Shown: piece by piece, positions 25,914-36,420 of the stretch | Layout: each line of letters starts with the position of its first letter | Position numbering within the stretch: the first letter of the stretch is position 1 | Assembly (NCBI RefSeq): GCF_025685415.1 | Contig: NZ_JAGSYB010000001.1 | Location: 310,001-374,000, forward strand | Reading direction: 5' to 3' | Origin: Terriglobus aquaticus | Lineage (GTDB): Bacteria > Acidobacteriota > Terriglobia > Terriglobales > Acidobacteriaceae | DNA length: 64,000 bases | The notes under the pieces: model-generated | Databases searched by the model: none | Told to the model about the DNA's origin: nothing | What the model saw: the letters and a program-made list of their open reading frames with translations, nothing else | Translations under genes and position numbers: made by a program

Positions 25914-28001
25914 CTAGGCGCCCGTTACGATCTGCGAAAAGTCCGCGATGCGCGTGAACTCGGCCACGATCTGGCGCAGCAGGCCTAGCCGTGCCGCCCG
26001 TAACTCCGGCTCCGGCGCCATCACCATCACCTTGTCGAAGAAGGCATCCACCGCTGGCCGCATCTCCGCAATCGATCGCAGTGCGCCATCGTAGTTGCCC
26101 TGGCTACGCTCCATCTCGACCTGCGCCGCCCGTGTCTCCGCTTCCAAGGCAAGCTGCTTTTCGGCATCATGCGACAGCGCGGCCGCAGCATCCTCAGGCG
26201 AAGCGAAACGCTCGCCCTTTTGCTGCGCCTGCTCCACGATGTTGCGCATCCGTTTGAACGCCGCGCTGATCGCCGCAAAATCCTCGGTCTGCCGAGCCGA
26301 GCTCACCGCATCCACGCGATTCATCGCATCGCGAACGTCATCCGGAGCAGTCGCCATCACGGCATTCACCACGTCGTACGCGGCACCTCGAACCTCGCGC
26401 AGGTACCACTCCAACCGTTCCCGCAAAAAGGGAAGTGTGGCCGCCGCGTTCGGCCCCGCAGCCTCGACCACTTGCGTCAGCGTCAGTGGCAGTGTGCTTT
26501 CGGCCAGCATCTTGATCACGCCGTTCGCCGCGCGCCGCAACGCAAACGGGTCCTTCGATCCGGTAGGCTGCAGCCCCAGCCCGAACATGCCGCCGATCGT
26601 GTCCGCCTTGTCCGCCATGGAGAGCAGAACTCCCTCGAGCGTCCGCGGGATCTCGTCCTCCATCGACGCCGGCAGGTACTGGTCGTAGATCGCCATCGCC
26701 ACCGGCTCACCCAACCCCTGCGCGCGTGCATACAAGCCACCAACCACGCCCTGCAGCTCCGTGAACTCTTTGACCAGTTCACTCGTCAGGTCGGTCTTGC
26801 TCAACTGCGCAGCCGTGTCCAGCGCGCCGAGATCGATAGTCTTGCCGCCGCTCTTTGCAAGTGCACCAAGCTTCGTAGCCACAGCACGCACGCGTTCCGT
26901 CTTCGCTGCATAGCTGCCCAGGTCGCGCTGGAACGTCACCTTGTCCAGCAATGCGACGCGGTCCTGCAGGGGTGTGCGCTGGTCGAACTCGTAGAAGAAT
27001 CGGGCATCGTTGAAGCGCGCGCGAATCACGCGCTCGTTGCCATGCCGGATGATGCTCTGTGCGCGCTCGCTTACCTCGGTGTTCAGCACGGCCAGGAAGT
27101 GAGGCAACAGCTTGCCGTCTGTGCCCTCCAGCGCGAAGTAGTTCTGATGGTCGCGCATCACCGTCACCAGTACCTCTTCGGGCAGCGCAAGGTACTCCGG
27201 CTCAAAGCTGCCCAGGATCACCGACGGCCACTCCGTCAGGTGCGTGGTCTTGTCGACCAGCGCATGGTCTTCGCGCCAACGCGCGTTAGGGACTGTTCGC
27301 GTCACGTGATCAAGCGCCTTGCGAATGCGATGCCGCCGTTCCTCCACATTCGCCAGCACAGATGCGCTGCGCAACGTTTCGCCATAGCCAGCCGGCTGTG
27401 CAATGCGGACGGGCTCAGCCCCGTGCAGCACGCGATGACCGTAGGTCAGATTGCCTGCCGCGCGGCCGGCCCATTCGACCGGCACCACGGTCTCGTCCAG
27501 CAGCGCGACGATCCATTGCACCGGCCGGACGAACCGCTCCGGCTTACCCGGTCGCCAGTACATATTCTTCGCCCAGTAGATTGCAGCGATCTCGCGCGGT
27601 AACTCGGCGGCGATCACGTCTGCCGCAGGCTTGCCGGCGTGCTTCAGCGTCGCCGCGAGGTACTCACCCTTCGCGTTGGTCACGGTGCGCAGCTCTTCCA
27701 CGGCAACGCCCGCCTTCTTCGCGAAGGCATGTGCCGCGGCAGTCGGCGCTCCATCCTTGAACGCCGCCTTCACAGGAGGCCCGGTCAGTTCCTCTTCTGC
27801 ATCGGGCTGCTGTTGGGCCACGCCATGCACCAGCACTGCGAGCCGACGCGGTGTGGAGAAGCTCTCGATCGCCGCATCTTCCGCAATCAATCGCTCGCGG
27901 CCCAGCATCTCGCGCACTCGCAGCAGCAGCTCCGCCTCAGCGTCCGCCAGCATGCGCGCGGGCACCTCTTCCAGCCCAAGCTCAAACAGAAAATCAGCCA
28001 T
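25914..28001 (-). CDS. glyS: glycyl-tRNA synthetase beta subunit
   Basis: The 695-aa beta subunit carries tRNA recognition in the bacterial alpha2beta2 GlyRS. The N-terminus [16 protein letters not shown] is typical, followed by conserved stretches around KRIRWG-like [10 protein letters not shown] and [34 protein letters not shown]. An HD-like and an anticodon-binding-like C-terminal region complete it. Length fits (about 690 aa). Its start overlaps the end of glyQ by 8 nt, so the subunits are coupled in translation. Confidence 0.95.
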   Translation of the reverse strand: MADFLFELGLEEVPARMLADAEAELLLRVREMLGRERLIAEDAAIESFSTPRRLAVLVHGVAQQQPDAEEELTGPPVKAAFKDGAPTAAAHAFAKKAGVAVEELRTVTNAKGEYLAATLKHAGKPAADVIAAELPREIAAIYWAKNMYWRPGKPERFVRPVQWIVALLDETVVPVEWAGRAAGNLTYGHRVLHGAEPVRIAQPAGYGETLRSASVLANVEERRHRIRKALDHVTRTVPNARWREDHALVDKTTHLTEWPSVILGSFEPEYLALPEEVLVTVMRDHQNYFALEGTDGKLLPHFLAVLNTEVSERAQSIIRHGNERVIRARFNDARFFYEFDQRTPLQDRVALLDKVTFQRDLGSYAAKTERVRAVATKLGALAKSGGKTIDLGALDTAAQLSKTDLTSELVKEFTELQGVVGGLYARAQGLGEPVAMAIYDQYLPASMEDEIPRTLEGVLLSMADKADTIGGMFGLGLQPTGSKDPFALRRAANGVIKMLAESTLPLTLTQVVEAAGPNAAATLPFLRERLEWYLREVRGAAYDVVNAVMATAPDDVRDAMNRVDAVSSARQTEDFAAISAAFKRMRNIVEQAQQKGERFASPEDAAAALSHDAEKQLALEAETRAAQVEMERSQGNYDGALRSIAEMRPAVDAFFDKVMVMAPEPELRAARLGLLRQIVAEFTRIADFSQIVTGA

Positions 28002-29004
28002 GCGCCACCTCCGTTGCAGCTTCGGCAGGTGGTGCGTTCAGAAACGCGAGTCTCTCACCTTGCGCGGCATAGGCCTTGGCAACGCCCACGATCAGGTTGC
28101 GAATGCGCGCCATCACGCCAACGCGCTCCGTCACGGAGATCGCGCCGCGCGCGTCCAGGTTGTTGAACAGGTGCGAACACTTCAGCGCCAGCTCATACGC
28201 GCCCAGAACAGGGAAGCGCTTCAGCCGCAGCGTGTCCGTCTCTTCGCCGAAGCCCTTCGCCGCTTCCAGGAGGGCAAGGCATTCCGCCTCATAGGTGTTC
28301 AGGTGCGCCCACAGCTTGTCTACGTCTGCGTAGTCGAAGCTGTACGCCGACAGTTGCTGCTCTTCAGGCGAGCGAATCTCGCCATAGGTCGTGACCTTGC
28401 CGGTGTCCGGCTCACGCGCCCACTCAATCTCGTAGATCGAGTCCACGTCCTGCAGGAACTGTGCCAGCCGCTCCAGGCCGTATGTAATCTCGCCGCTGAT
28501 GGGATCCAGGTCCAAGCCGCCGCACTGTTGAAAGTACGTGAACTGCGTGATCTCCTGGCCGTCCATCATCACCTGCCAGCCGACGCCCCATGCACCGCCA
28601 ACCGGCCACTCCCAGTTGTCTTCCTCGAACTTGATGTCGTGGTCTGCCAGCACAATGCCAATCGCTTCCAGGCTCTGCAGGTACAGGTCCTGGATGTTGG
28701 CCGGTGGCGGCTTCAGGATCACCTGCAACTGCGTGTGCTTGTATAGGCGATTCGGATTTTCGCCATAGCGGCCGTCGGCCGGCCTGCGCGAAGGCTGCGC
28801 ATACGCGATCCGCACCGGCTTGGGGCCCAGCACGCGCAAAAACGTGTCTGGGCTCATGGTTCCAGCGCCCACCTCGACATCAAACGGTTGCTGCAACACG
28901 CAGCCGCGCTCAGCCCAGAATCGCTGCAGCGCGAATAAGATTTCCTGAAAGGTAAGCGCCTGTTTCGGCGATCTGCCGTCCTGCGCTTGTACCGCGTTCG
29001 ACAT
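27994..29004 (-). CDS. glyQ: glycyl-tRNA synthetase alpha subunit
   Basis: The 336-aa class II aminoacylation subunit starts at ATG 29004, with AGGAG about 10 nt upstream; an in-frame start at 29049 adds 15 residues. It begins [32 protein letters not shown], with the motif [20 protein letters not shown], both highly conserved in GlyQ. Usual length is about 290-300 aa; the extra C-terminal residues (about 290-336) look polar and end in Ala/Glu-rich sequence. Cotranscribed with glyS. Confidence 0.95.
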   Translation of the reverse strand: MSNAVQAQDGRSPKQALTFQEILFALQRFWAERGCVLQQPFDVEVGAGTMSPDTFLRVLGPKPVRIAYAQPSRRPADGRYGENPNRLYKHTQLQVILKPPPANIQDLYLQSLEAIGIVLADHDIKFEEDNWEWPVGGAWGVGWQVMMDGQEITQFTYFQQCGGLDLDPISGEITYGLERLAQFLQDVDSIYEIEWAREPDTGKVTTYGEIRSPEEQQLSAYSFDYADVDKLWAHLNTYEAECLALLEAAKGFGEETDTLRLKRFPVLGAYELALKCSHLFNNLDARGAISVTERVGVMARIRNLIVGVAKAYAAQGERLAFLNAPPAEAATEVAHG

Positions 29005-29077
29005 GCGGAAGTGTGCTCCTGGTGGGTGTATGCCCAGTTTACCGGACACACACCTGCCAGAGTCACAAGGAGAGGAA

Positions 29078-31453
29078 CTACGCCGTTAGCGACGGCGGCG
29101 CCACGCGCGGATCGACGCCCAGCGTCATGTTCGGTTCGGCACCAAGTGTGAACTGCAGATGTCCGCCCTGCAGCTCCTCGTGCGTCACCCACAGGCGGTC
29201 AAGCACTTTGCCGTTCAGCTTCACCTGCTGGATGTACTGATCGGTCGGCGCGTTCCGCTTCGTCTCGATGACGAGTTCGCGGCCATTTGCCTGCCGCACC
29301 CGCGTCGAGTCGAACACGGGCGCAGTCAGAACATAGGTCGCGCTCACCGGGTCCACGGCGTACAGGCCCATCGCCGCCATCACGTACCACGCGGACATTT
29401 GCCCGCAGTCCTCGTTGCCGGCCAGGCCATCGAAGTCGTTGTGGTACAGCGTGTCCAGGATCTGGCGCGTCCGCATCTGCGTCTTCCACGGCTGGCCCGA
29501 GTACGTGTACAGGAACACGATCGCGTGGCTCGGCTCATTGCCGTGCACGTACTGCCCGATGTAGCCCGACATGTCCGACACATCTTCGTTGCTGACGCCA
29601 GGCTCCTGCACAAAGAGGGAATCGAGCTTCTTATTGAAGCTGTCCCGTCCGCCGAACGTCTCGATGTAGCCCTTCGCATCGTGCTGCACAAAGAAGGTCG
29701 TCTGCCAGGCGTTCGACTCGGTGTAGTCGCGGTATGCATGCTTCGTTCCGCGCGGAAAGTGGCCGGTCGCCTTCGGATCGAAGTTGGGCGTCCACTCGCC
29801 GTTGCTCATCTTGGCGCGAATGAACTGCGTCTTCGGATCGAACAGATTGCGGTAGTTCTGCGACCGCTTACGCTGGATCGCCGCATCTTCCGCGTGGCCG
29901 GTCGCCTCCGCAACGTGCGCGCAGGCCCAGTCGTTGTACATGTACTCCACAGCCTTGCTTACCGACTCGTTCATCTTGTCGGCGGGGATGTACCCCAGCG
30001 TGCGGTAGAAGTTCAGGCCCATGTAGTCGTCATCCATGTTGCGCTTGCGCATCACTGCGTAGGCGCGAGACCAGTCGATGCCCGGCACCTTCTTCGTGCA
30101 GGCCTCGGCCATCACGCTGGCGGAGTGATACCCGGTCATACAGAACGTCTCGCCACCCTGCAGCGGCCAGATCGGCATGCCGGCCGGGCTCTCTTCGGCC
30201 ATGCGCACCAGGCAGTTCACCATGGGTGCGACGCGCTCCTGCTGCCACAGTGTGAAGCTCGGGTGCAGCGCGCGGAAGGTGTCCCACAGCGAGTAGGTGC
30301 TGAAGTTGTGCTGGCCCGCGTCTACCGTATGCACCTTCTGATCCATGCCCCGGTACTGTCCGTTCACGTCGTCGGCCAGCGTTGGTGCGCACATCATGTG
30401 GTACATGGCGGTATAGAAGATCGTCTTGCGCTGCGTGTCGAAGCTGTCCACCTGAATGCGGGCTAGTTCCTTGTTCCACGCCGCCTTAGCGTTGGCGCGG
30501 ACGCCTTCAAAGTCAAACGCCGGCACTTCTGCCTTCACGTTTGCCAGCGCATTTTCCGCGCTCACCATGCTGATGCCGACCTTGACCAGCACCGGTCCGC
30601 TGGTGTCCGGATACACGGCTGCATGCAGCACGCGACCCTTTGCAGAAGTGCCGTCCACCGGCTTCAGATCGCTGTAGAGCTGCACCTTCTTGAAAGGCCG
30701 CTCGAACACCATGGCGAAGTAGATCTGCCGCGTCGGCGCCCACACGTGCATCACGCGGCCGCCGGTCACGGTGTCATTGCCGACCACGTTCACCTCGGCG
30801 CTGCCAACGCGGTTCTGCTTCAGATTTTCCGGCGTCAGCTCGCCGTTCTGCAAACCCTCGGTTTCCTCACATCCATGCAGCAGATCCACCAGCAGGTGCG
30901 CCGGATCTCCGCCCTGCGGGAAAGTGTACCGGTGCACGCCGACGCGCTCGGTCGTGGTCAACTCCGCCAACACGCCGCTGGCCAGCTTCACGGAGTAGAA
31001 GCCGGGCTCCGCATGTTCATCGGAATGCGAAAACCGCGTACGGTAGCCGGTGTCCGGCTGGTTCTTGTCCCCGGGCAGCAGCTTCACCTCGCCCAGCCTC
31101 GGAACAACAAGGAAGTCCAGCAGGTCCGCCGCTCCCGTTCCGCTCAGGTGCGTGTGGCTGAATCCCATAATCGACGTGTCTGTCGTGTAGTACCCGGAGC
31201 ACCAATCCCAGCCGTGGTTGCCCGTGTCCGGGCTCAACTGCACGGCGCCAAACGGTACCGTTGCTCCTGGATAGGTGTGGCCGTGACCACCCGTTCCGCA
31301 GAACAGGTTCACATACTTGGTCAGGTCCGCGCTTCCCTCCACGCCGGCTTTGTGCAGAGGCATGTGCCGTTCACGCTGCGCCTTTTGCGCCAGCAACGTG
31401 TTGCCAGCCGCCAGAGAACTCAATTGCAGAAACGTACGCCGGTTCAAGGTCAC
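29078..31453 (-). CDS. GH92 family alpha-mannosidase, Tat-exported
   Basis: The 791-aa enzyme starts with a twin-arginine signal, [14 protein letters not shown] (residues 4-17). The GH92 hallmark [29 protein letters not shown]-type block occurs near residue 50 ([17 protein letters not shown]), followed by [10 protein letters not shown] and, late in the protein, [20 protein letters not shown]92 enzymes are Ca-dependent exo-alpha-mannosidases cleaving alpha-1,2, 1,3 or other linkages in glycan or mannan chains; linkage cannot be told here. The upstream NagK-type kinase (103-nt gap, same strand) suggests a sugar-scavenging unit. Confidence 0.92.
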   Translation of the reverse strand: MTLNRRTFLQLSSLAAGNTLLAQKAQRERHMPLHKAGVEGSADLTKYVNLFCGTGGHGHTYPGATVPFGAVQLSPDTGNHGWDWCSGYYTTDTSIMGFSHTHLSGTGAADLLDFLVVPRLGEVKLLPGDKNQPDTGYRTRFSHSDEHAEPGFYSVKLASGVLAELTTTERVGVHRYTFPQGGDPAHLLVDLLHGCEETEGLQNGELTPENLKQNRVGSAEVNVVGNDTVTGGRVMHVWAPTRQIYFAMVFERPFKKVQLYSDLKPVDGTSAKGRVLHAAVYPDTSGPVLVKVGISMVSAENALANVKAEVPAFDFEGVRANAKAAWNKELARIQVDSFDTQRKTIFYTAMYHMMCAPTLADDVNGQYRGMDQKVHTVDAGQHNFSTYSLWDTFRALHPSFTLWQQERVAPMVNCLVRMAEESPAGMPIWPLQGGETFCMTGYHSASVMAEACTKKVPGIDWSRAYAVMRKRNMDDDYMGLNFYRTLGYIPADKMNESVSKAVEYMYNDWACAHVAEATGHAEDAAIQRKRSQNYRNLFDPKTQFIRAKMSNGEWTPNFDPKATGHFPRGTKHAYRDYTESNAWQTTFFVQHDAKGYIETFGGRDSFNKKLDSLFVQEPGVSNEDVSDMSGYIGQYVHGNEPSHAIVFLYTYSGQPWKTQMRTRQILDTLYHNDFDGLAGNEDCGQMSAWYVMAAMGLYAVDPVSATYVLTAPVFDSTRVRQANGRELVIETKRNAPTDQYIQQVKLNGKVLDRLWVTHEELQGGHLQFTLGAEPNMTLGVDPRVAPPSLTA

Positions 31454-31556
31454 CCAGTACTCCTTCTTTCCTTCACTTCACTTCAAACTTTGCGCCACCC
31501 AGTATGAACGGAGCGCTACAGCTTTGCCCACCGCCATGTTTCAGGAGAGCCTCGTG

Positions 31557-32501
31557 CTAGCGCGACACAGCCTCATGTAGCGCGGCTTCAGGATTGGCTC
31601 GTGCGCGCCACAGCGCGCCCTGCACCGGCTCGATCACGTCCGGAAGCACGGCAATCGATGGGTACTCGGCGCGCAACGTCTCCACAATTGCTGACCGCAC
31701 CGGCTCCACGTACCGCAGCACCGAGCCGGCAAAGGCCACCGGCGGAGGTCCCGCGTACGCCTCGCCTTCCATGCGCCTGACCTTTGCAATGGCCAGCAGC
31801 GTGGTCTCGCCCAGGGCATGCCCTGTGTTTCGCAACACCTGTTGCGCCGCCACGTCGCCCTCACGCGCAGCTTCGCTCACCAGCGGCACCAGCTTGGTGA
31901 AGTCTGGCGGAGGCTGCATGTTCACATGCCCAACCATGTGCGGCAGGTCCACCTGCCAGAAGGCAGCGATGCGTTCCGTCAGCACCGTGTACTCCTCGGA
32001 GTCGATGGATCGGAAGGCGGCCCGAACCGCATCGCGCCCGATCGCATGGCCGGAGCCTTCGTCACTGACCGCCGGTCCCCATCCGCCCGCATTGGTCACC
32101 CGGCCGTCGGCGGTGCGAGCCGCCACATTCGACCCCGTTCCCGCCAACGCGAGCACACCACGGCCACCCTGGAACGCGGCATCCAGTGCGATCACCACAT
32201 CGCCCACCAGCAGCAGTTCGCCCCCCGTTCGCTCCGCAAAGGCCGTCGCCAGCCACTCCGAAACCAGAGGAACTGAGAAGCCCGCCGCACCGATGCACGT
32301 GCGAGTTACCTCACGCAGGCTCCGCCCACTTCGCCGCTCCAGGTCAGCGCAGGCGCCCTCCAGATTGGCCTCAGCCACGTCCGCGGCCACCCGCATCCGC
32401 TTAATGCTGCCACCTTGGGCGCGCGCGAGCTCCTGGTGCGCATCCGCCAGAACATAGGTCGTGGTAGTGCCACCCGCGTCCACGCCAAGATACAGCGGCA
32501 T
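31557..32501 (-). CDS. BadF/BadG/NagK-type sugar kinase
   Basis: The 314-aa ASKHA-fold kinase starts at ATG 32501, with AAGGA at 8-nt spacing; in-frame alternatives at 32510 and 32525 lack a usable site. The phosphate-binding loop LGVDAGGTTTTYVLAD is at the N-terminus. Later segments LALAGTGSNVAAR, GGWGPAVSDEGSGHAIGRDAV and VAFAGSVLRYVEPV match the N-acetylglucosamine kinase branch of the family. It probably phosphorylates an amino sugar or hexose; GlcNAc is the best guess. It lies just upstream of the exported GH92 enzyme. Confidence 0.8.
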   Translation of the reverse strand: MPLYLGVDAGGTTTTYVLADAHQELARAQGGSIKRMRVAADVAEANLEGACADLERRSGRSLREVTRTCIGAAGFSVPLVSEWLATAFAERTGGELLLVGDVVIALDAAFQGGRGVLALAGTGSNVAARTADGRVTNAGGWGPAVSDEGSGHAIGRDAVRAAFRSIDSEEYTVLTERIAAFWQVDLPHMVGHVNMQPPPDFTKLVPLVSEAAREGDVAAQQVLRNTGHALGETTLLAIAKVRRMEGEAYAGPPPVAFAGSVLRYVEPVRSAIVETLRAEYPSIAVLPDVIEPVQGALWRARANPEAALHEAVSR

Positions 32502-32577
32502 CCGTTCCATCCTTCGTTGTTGCAATCAGAAGTTCATGCTCGGCCGGGGCGCCTGCTCCAGCCCGCAGCAGCCTCGC

Positions 32578-32847
32578 CTACAGGTGAACGGTCCAGCCAA
32601 GCTGTTCCAGCTCGCGTTCCACATCCGCCAGCGCCAGCTCCAGCGCCGACCGCCGGTGCGGGCTGCTGGTCCGTTCCGACAGGATGCGTTCCCGCTGCAT
32701 CTGCAGTCCTTGCAGGCGCCGCTGCCGCTCCTGCTCTTCCTGCCGTTTGCCTGCTGGCGCCGCAGGCTCGGCCGCGTCCGCTGGTACGGCTCCGCCTGCC
32801 AGTTCCTGTTGTTCTTCCACGTTCTTGCTTTCCCAGCCTCGAGCCAT
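32578..32847 (-). CDS. small coiled-coil hypothetical protein
   Basis: An 89-aa product from ATG 32847 (or 92 aa from 32856). It is very rich in Glu, Gln, Arg and Ala. Residues about 35-60 (KRQEEQERQRRLQGLQMQRER) should form a coiled coil, and the end ELALADVERELEQLGW forms another helix. No family is recognised. It lies 76 nt upstream of the kinase start in the same orientation, so it may be the leader gene of the kinase-GH92 unit, and divergent from the RND gene. Confidence 0.55.
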   Translation of the reverse strand: MARGWESKNVEEQQELAGGAVPADAAEPAAPAGKRQEEQERQRRLQGLQMQRERILSERTSSPHRRSALELALADVERELEQLGWTVHL

Positions 32848-33046
32848 GCCGTTCATTCTATGCGCGGCAACGCGTCACCGTCGCATCTTTGGTGCAGGCT
32901 GGGGCATCATGGAGCTAGCACCTCCGGAACAAGCGATGTTCGGCGTTGGTGTGCGGTAACCGGAGCGGGCCAACACGGGTCGCGCGGCCACCGTACCGTC
33001 CGCTACGTCCTCTATCTCAGGTCCGGAACAACACAGGAGTCCCCGC

Positions 33047-36000
33047 ATGTGGATCGTGCAACTCGCGCTTCGGCGCCCCTACACGTTCGTGGTCATGTCG
33101 GTGCTGATCCTTGTGCTCGGCATCGTCTCCATCGAGACCATGTCGACCGACATCTTTCCGCCCATCGACATTCCGGTCGTCAGCGTCGTCTGGAGTTACA
33201 GCGGCACCAGCCCCGACGAAATGGAAAAGCGCTTCACCACCATCAGCGAGCGCTCCATGACCACCGCCGTGAACGACATCGAGCACATCGAGTCGCAGTC
33301 GGTCGCCGGCGTCTCCGTCATCAAGGTGTTCTTCCAGCCTGGCACCCGTATCGACGCCGCCGTCGCCCAGGTCACCGCCGTCAACCAGACCATCCTGCGC
33401 ATCCTGCCGCCCGGCACTACGCCGCCATTCATCCTGCAGTTCTCCGCGTCCAATGTCCCGATCCTGCAGGCGGTTCTGTCTTCGCCCAAACTCAGCGAAG
33501 CCGACCTGTACGATCTCGGCCTAAATTTCCTCCGCGTTCAGTTGGCCACGGTGCAGGGAGCTCAGGTTCCATCGCCCTACGGCGGCAAGGCTCGCCAGAT
33601 CATGGTCGACCTGGACCCGCAAGCTCTCTACAGCAAGGGTCTCTCGCCCAACGATGTGGTCAACGCTCTAACGGCGCAGAACCTGATCCTGCCCGCCGGC
33701 GACGCCAAGGTCGGAACCACCGATTACACCGTCCGCACCAACGCTTCGCCGCAGGTGGTTGGGCAACTGAACGACATCCCCGTCAAGCAGGTCAACGGCG
33801 CCACCATCTACATGCGCGACGTGGCCCAGGTGCATGAGGGCTTTGCCGTCCAGCAATCCATCGTGCGCGTCAACGGTCGGCGCTCCACGCTGATGACCAT
33901 CCTCAAGTCCAGCAACGCTTCCACGCTGGACATCGTGAAGCGGGTGCGCGCGCGCCTGCCCGCCATCATCGCGAACATGCCGCCACCCGCGCCAGAGATC
34001 AAGCTGCTCTTCGATCAGTCGGTCTTCGTGAAGGCGGCGCTGCAGGGTGTGGTGAAAGAGGCCGTGATCGCCGCCGGCCTCACCGCCATCATGATCCTGC
34101 TCTTCCTCGGATCGTGGCGCTCCACCGTCATCATCGCCATCTCTATCCCGCTGTCGATCCTGGTCTCGATCATCACGCTCAAGTTCCTGGGTCAGACGCT
34201 CAACACCATGACGCTCGGCGGCCTTGGCCTCGCCGTCGGCATCCTGGTCGACGACGCCACCGTTGAGATCGAGAACATTCACCGCAATCTCGGCATGGGC
34301 AAGCAGATTCAGCAGGCCATCCTCGACGGCGCGCAACAGATCGCCGTTCCAGCGTTTGTGTCGACGCTCTCCATCTGCATCGTCTTTGTGCCGGTCGTCT
34401 TCCTCTCCGGCGCGGCCAAGAGCCTCTTCACGCCGCTTGGCATGGCGGTCGTCTTCGCCATGCTTGCCAGCTACCTACTCTCGCGAACGCTGGTGCCCAC
34501 CATGGTCGACTTCCTCCTGAAGAAGGAAGTCGGCGTCTACAAACTGCTGGAAGCCGAGCACGAAGCGCACCATCTCTCGCCGGCCGAGCAGGAGGCCATG
34601 GAACGCGAGCGCCGTTCGCTCGGCTTTATCTGGCAGACCCACTTCGCCTTCAACCGCTTCTTTGAACGCCTGCGCACGCGTTACCAGCGCCTGCTTGAGT
34701 GGACACTCTGCCACTCCCGCTTTACGCTCACCTGCTTCGGCATCTTCCTGCTCATCTCCTTCTGCACGGTGCCGTTCATCGGCCGTGACTTCTTCCCGGA
34801 CGTCGACGCCGGCAGCTTCCGCCTGCACGTCCGCACGCCTCCCGGAACCCGCATCGAGCAGACCGAAGAAATCTTCAAGCAGGTCGAGTCGGTCATTCAG
34901 CAGACGATTCCCTCGAACGAGCTGAACACCATGATCGACAACATCGGTGTGCCCAACGGCTCGTTCAATCTCGCCTTCGGCGACGGCTCGCTCACCGACG
35001 TACAGGATGGCGAAATCCTCGTCTCGCTCAACGAAGACCACCACCCGACCGTGCAGTACCGCGAACGGCTGCGCAAGCTTCTGAACCAGAAGTTCCCGGA
35101 AGAGACCTTCTACTTTCAGGCTTCTGACATCGTGAATCAGATCCTCAACTTCGGCCTTCCGGCGCCGATCGACGTGCAGGTGAGCGGTCGCGTCGCAGCC
35201 GCCAACTTCGCCGCGGCCCAGGAACTGCGCAGGCAGATCTCCGCCGTGCCGGGAGCGGTCGACGTCCATGTGCACCAGGTGCTGTACTCGCCGGAACTCC
35301 GTGTCAACGTGGATCGCACCCGCGCCCAGGAGCTGAACCTGACGGAAGGCAGCGTCGCCAACAGCATGCTGTACTCGCTCGCTGGCTCAGGCACTGCCAG
35401 CCCCAACTACTGGCTCAACCCGGTCAACGGCGTCAACTACTCGGTCGTCGTTCAGGTGCCGCAGTACAAGATCAACTCGGTGGACGCGCTAAATGCCCTG
35501 CCCGTCTCGCCGGGCGGCGGCTCCGGTGTCGCCACGCCGGCCACCATCGGCGCTCCGCCGCAACCGCAGGCCCAGCTCCTGTCCAACGTGGCGCAAATCC
35601 AGCACGGCAGCTCGCCCGCTGTGACCAACCACTACAACGTGCAGCCGGTCTACGACGTGTACGTGAACCGCTCTGCACGGCGTGATCTGGGCGGCGTCGC
35701 TTCCGACATCCAGACCATCCTCAATCGCTTCCAGGCCTCGGGCAAACTGCCCAAGGGCGCAACCCTGACCATGCGCGGCCAGGTGAAGAGCATGAACGAC
35801 AGCTTTACCGGCCTCGGCCTCGGCATGCTCTTCGCCGTGGCACTGGTCTACCTGCTCATGGTGGTCAATTTCCAGAGCTGGCTTGACCCGTTCATCATCC
35901 TTATGGCCTTGCCCGGCGCAGCTTGCGGCATCCTCTGGATGCTCTTTCTCACCGGTACCACGTTCTCCGTGCCATCGCTCATGGGCGCCATCATGACCGT

Positions 36001-36349
36001 TGGCGTGGCTACTGCCAACTCCATCCTGATGGTCACCTTCGCCAACGACCAGCGTTCCGCCGGCTTGAACAGCGTGCAGGCCGCGGCGGCTGCTGGGTTC
36101 ACGCGCCTTCGCCCGGTTCTCATGACCGCGCTCGCCATGATCTTGGGCATGCTGCCCATGAGCCTGGGCATGGGCGAGGGCGGGGAACAGAACGCCCCGC
36201 TCGGCCGCGCCGTGATCGGCGGCCTCCTGGTCGCCACCGCCACCACCCTCATCATCGTGCCGATCTTCTACTCGCTGCTGCGCAAGGCTCCTCCGCTGGG
36301 GGCCGCCGCAGAGGCAGCGGAAGAACATGACGTATTGCAGGCCGTGTAA
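33047..36349 (+). CDS. RND-family multidrug efflux transporter (HAE1 type)
   Basis: The 1100-aa inner-membrane pump has 12 predicted helices in two halves, each with a large periplasmic loop. The proton-relay aspartates lie in GLAVGILVDDATVEIENIHRN (TM4). The TM10 region MTVGVATANSILMVTFAN and the GMLPMSLGMGEGGEQNAPLGRAVIGG block are family hallmarks. A charged cytoplasmic loop (about 485-555) separates the halves. ATG 33047 follows CAGGAG. It precedes its adaptor rather than following it, and no outer-membrane factor gene is nearby. Substrate unknown. Confidence 0.93.
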   Translation: MWIVQLALRRPYTFVVMSVLILVLGIVSIETMSTDIFPPIDIPVVSVVWSYSGTSPDEMEKRFTTISERSMTTAVNDIEHIESQSVAGVSVIKVFFQPGTRIDAAVAQVTAVNQTILRILPPGTTPPFILQFSASNVPILQAVLSSPKLSEADLYDLGLNFLRVQLATVQGAQVPSPYGGKARQIMVDLDPQALYSKGLSPNDVVNALTAQNLILPAGDAKVGTTDYTVRTNASPQVVGQLNDIPVKQVNGATIYMRDVAQVHEGFAVQQSIVRVNGRRSTLMTILKSSNASTLDIVKRVRARLPAIIANMPPPAPEIKLLFDQSVFVKAALQGVVKEAVIAAGLTAIMILLFLGSWRSTVIIAISIPLSILVSIITLKFLGQTLNTMTLGGLGLAVGILVDDATVEIENIHRNLGMGKQIQQAILDGAQQIAVPAFVSTLSICIVFVPVVFLSGAAKSLFTPLGMAVVFAMLASYLLSRTLVPTMVDFLLKKEVGVYKLLEAEHEAHHLSPAEQEAMERERRSLGFIWQTHFAFNRFFERLRTRYQRLLEWTLCHSRFTLTCFGIFLLISFCTVPFIGRDFFPDVDAGSFRLHVRTPPGTRIEQTEEIFKQVESVIQQTIPSNELNTMIDNIGVPNGSFNLAFGDGSLTDVQDGEILVSLNEDHHPTVQYRERLRKLLNQKFPEETFYFQASDIVNQILNFGLPAPIDVQVSGRVAAANFAAAQELRRQISAVPGAVDVHVHQVLYSPELRVNVDRTRAQELNLTEGSVANSMLYSLAGSGTASPNYWLNPVNGVNYSVVVQVPQYKINSVDALNALPVSPGGGSGVATPATIGAPPQPQAQLLSNVAQIQHGSSPAVTNHYNVQPVYDVYVNRSARRDLGGVASDIQTILNRFQASGKLPKGATLTMRGQVKSMNDSFTGLGLGMLFAVALVYLLMVVNFQSWLDPFIILMALPGAACGILWMLFLTGTTFSVPSLMGAIMTVGVATANSILMVTFANDQRSAGLNSVQAAAAAGFTRLRPVLMTALAMILGMLPMSLGMGEGGEQNAPLGRAVIGGLLVATATTLIIVPIFYSLLRKAPPLGAAAEAAEEHDVLQAV

Positions 36350-36420
36350 CCGTTTCGCTCACGTAGCCAAACCAGCAGGCTCCGAAGCCTGAATCCAAGC
36401 AAGGGACACTCGCACGACCC

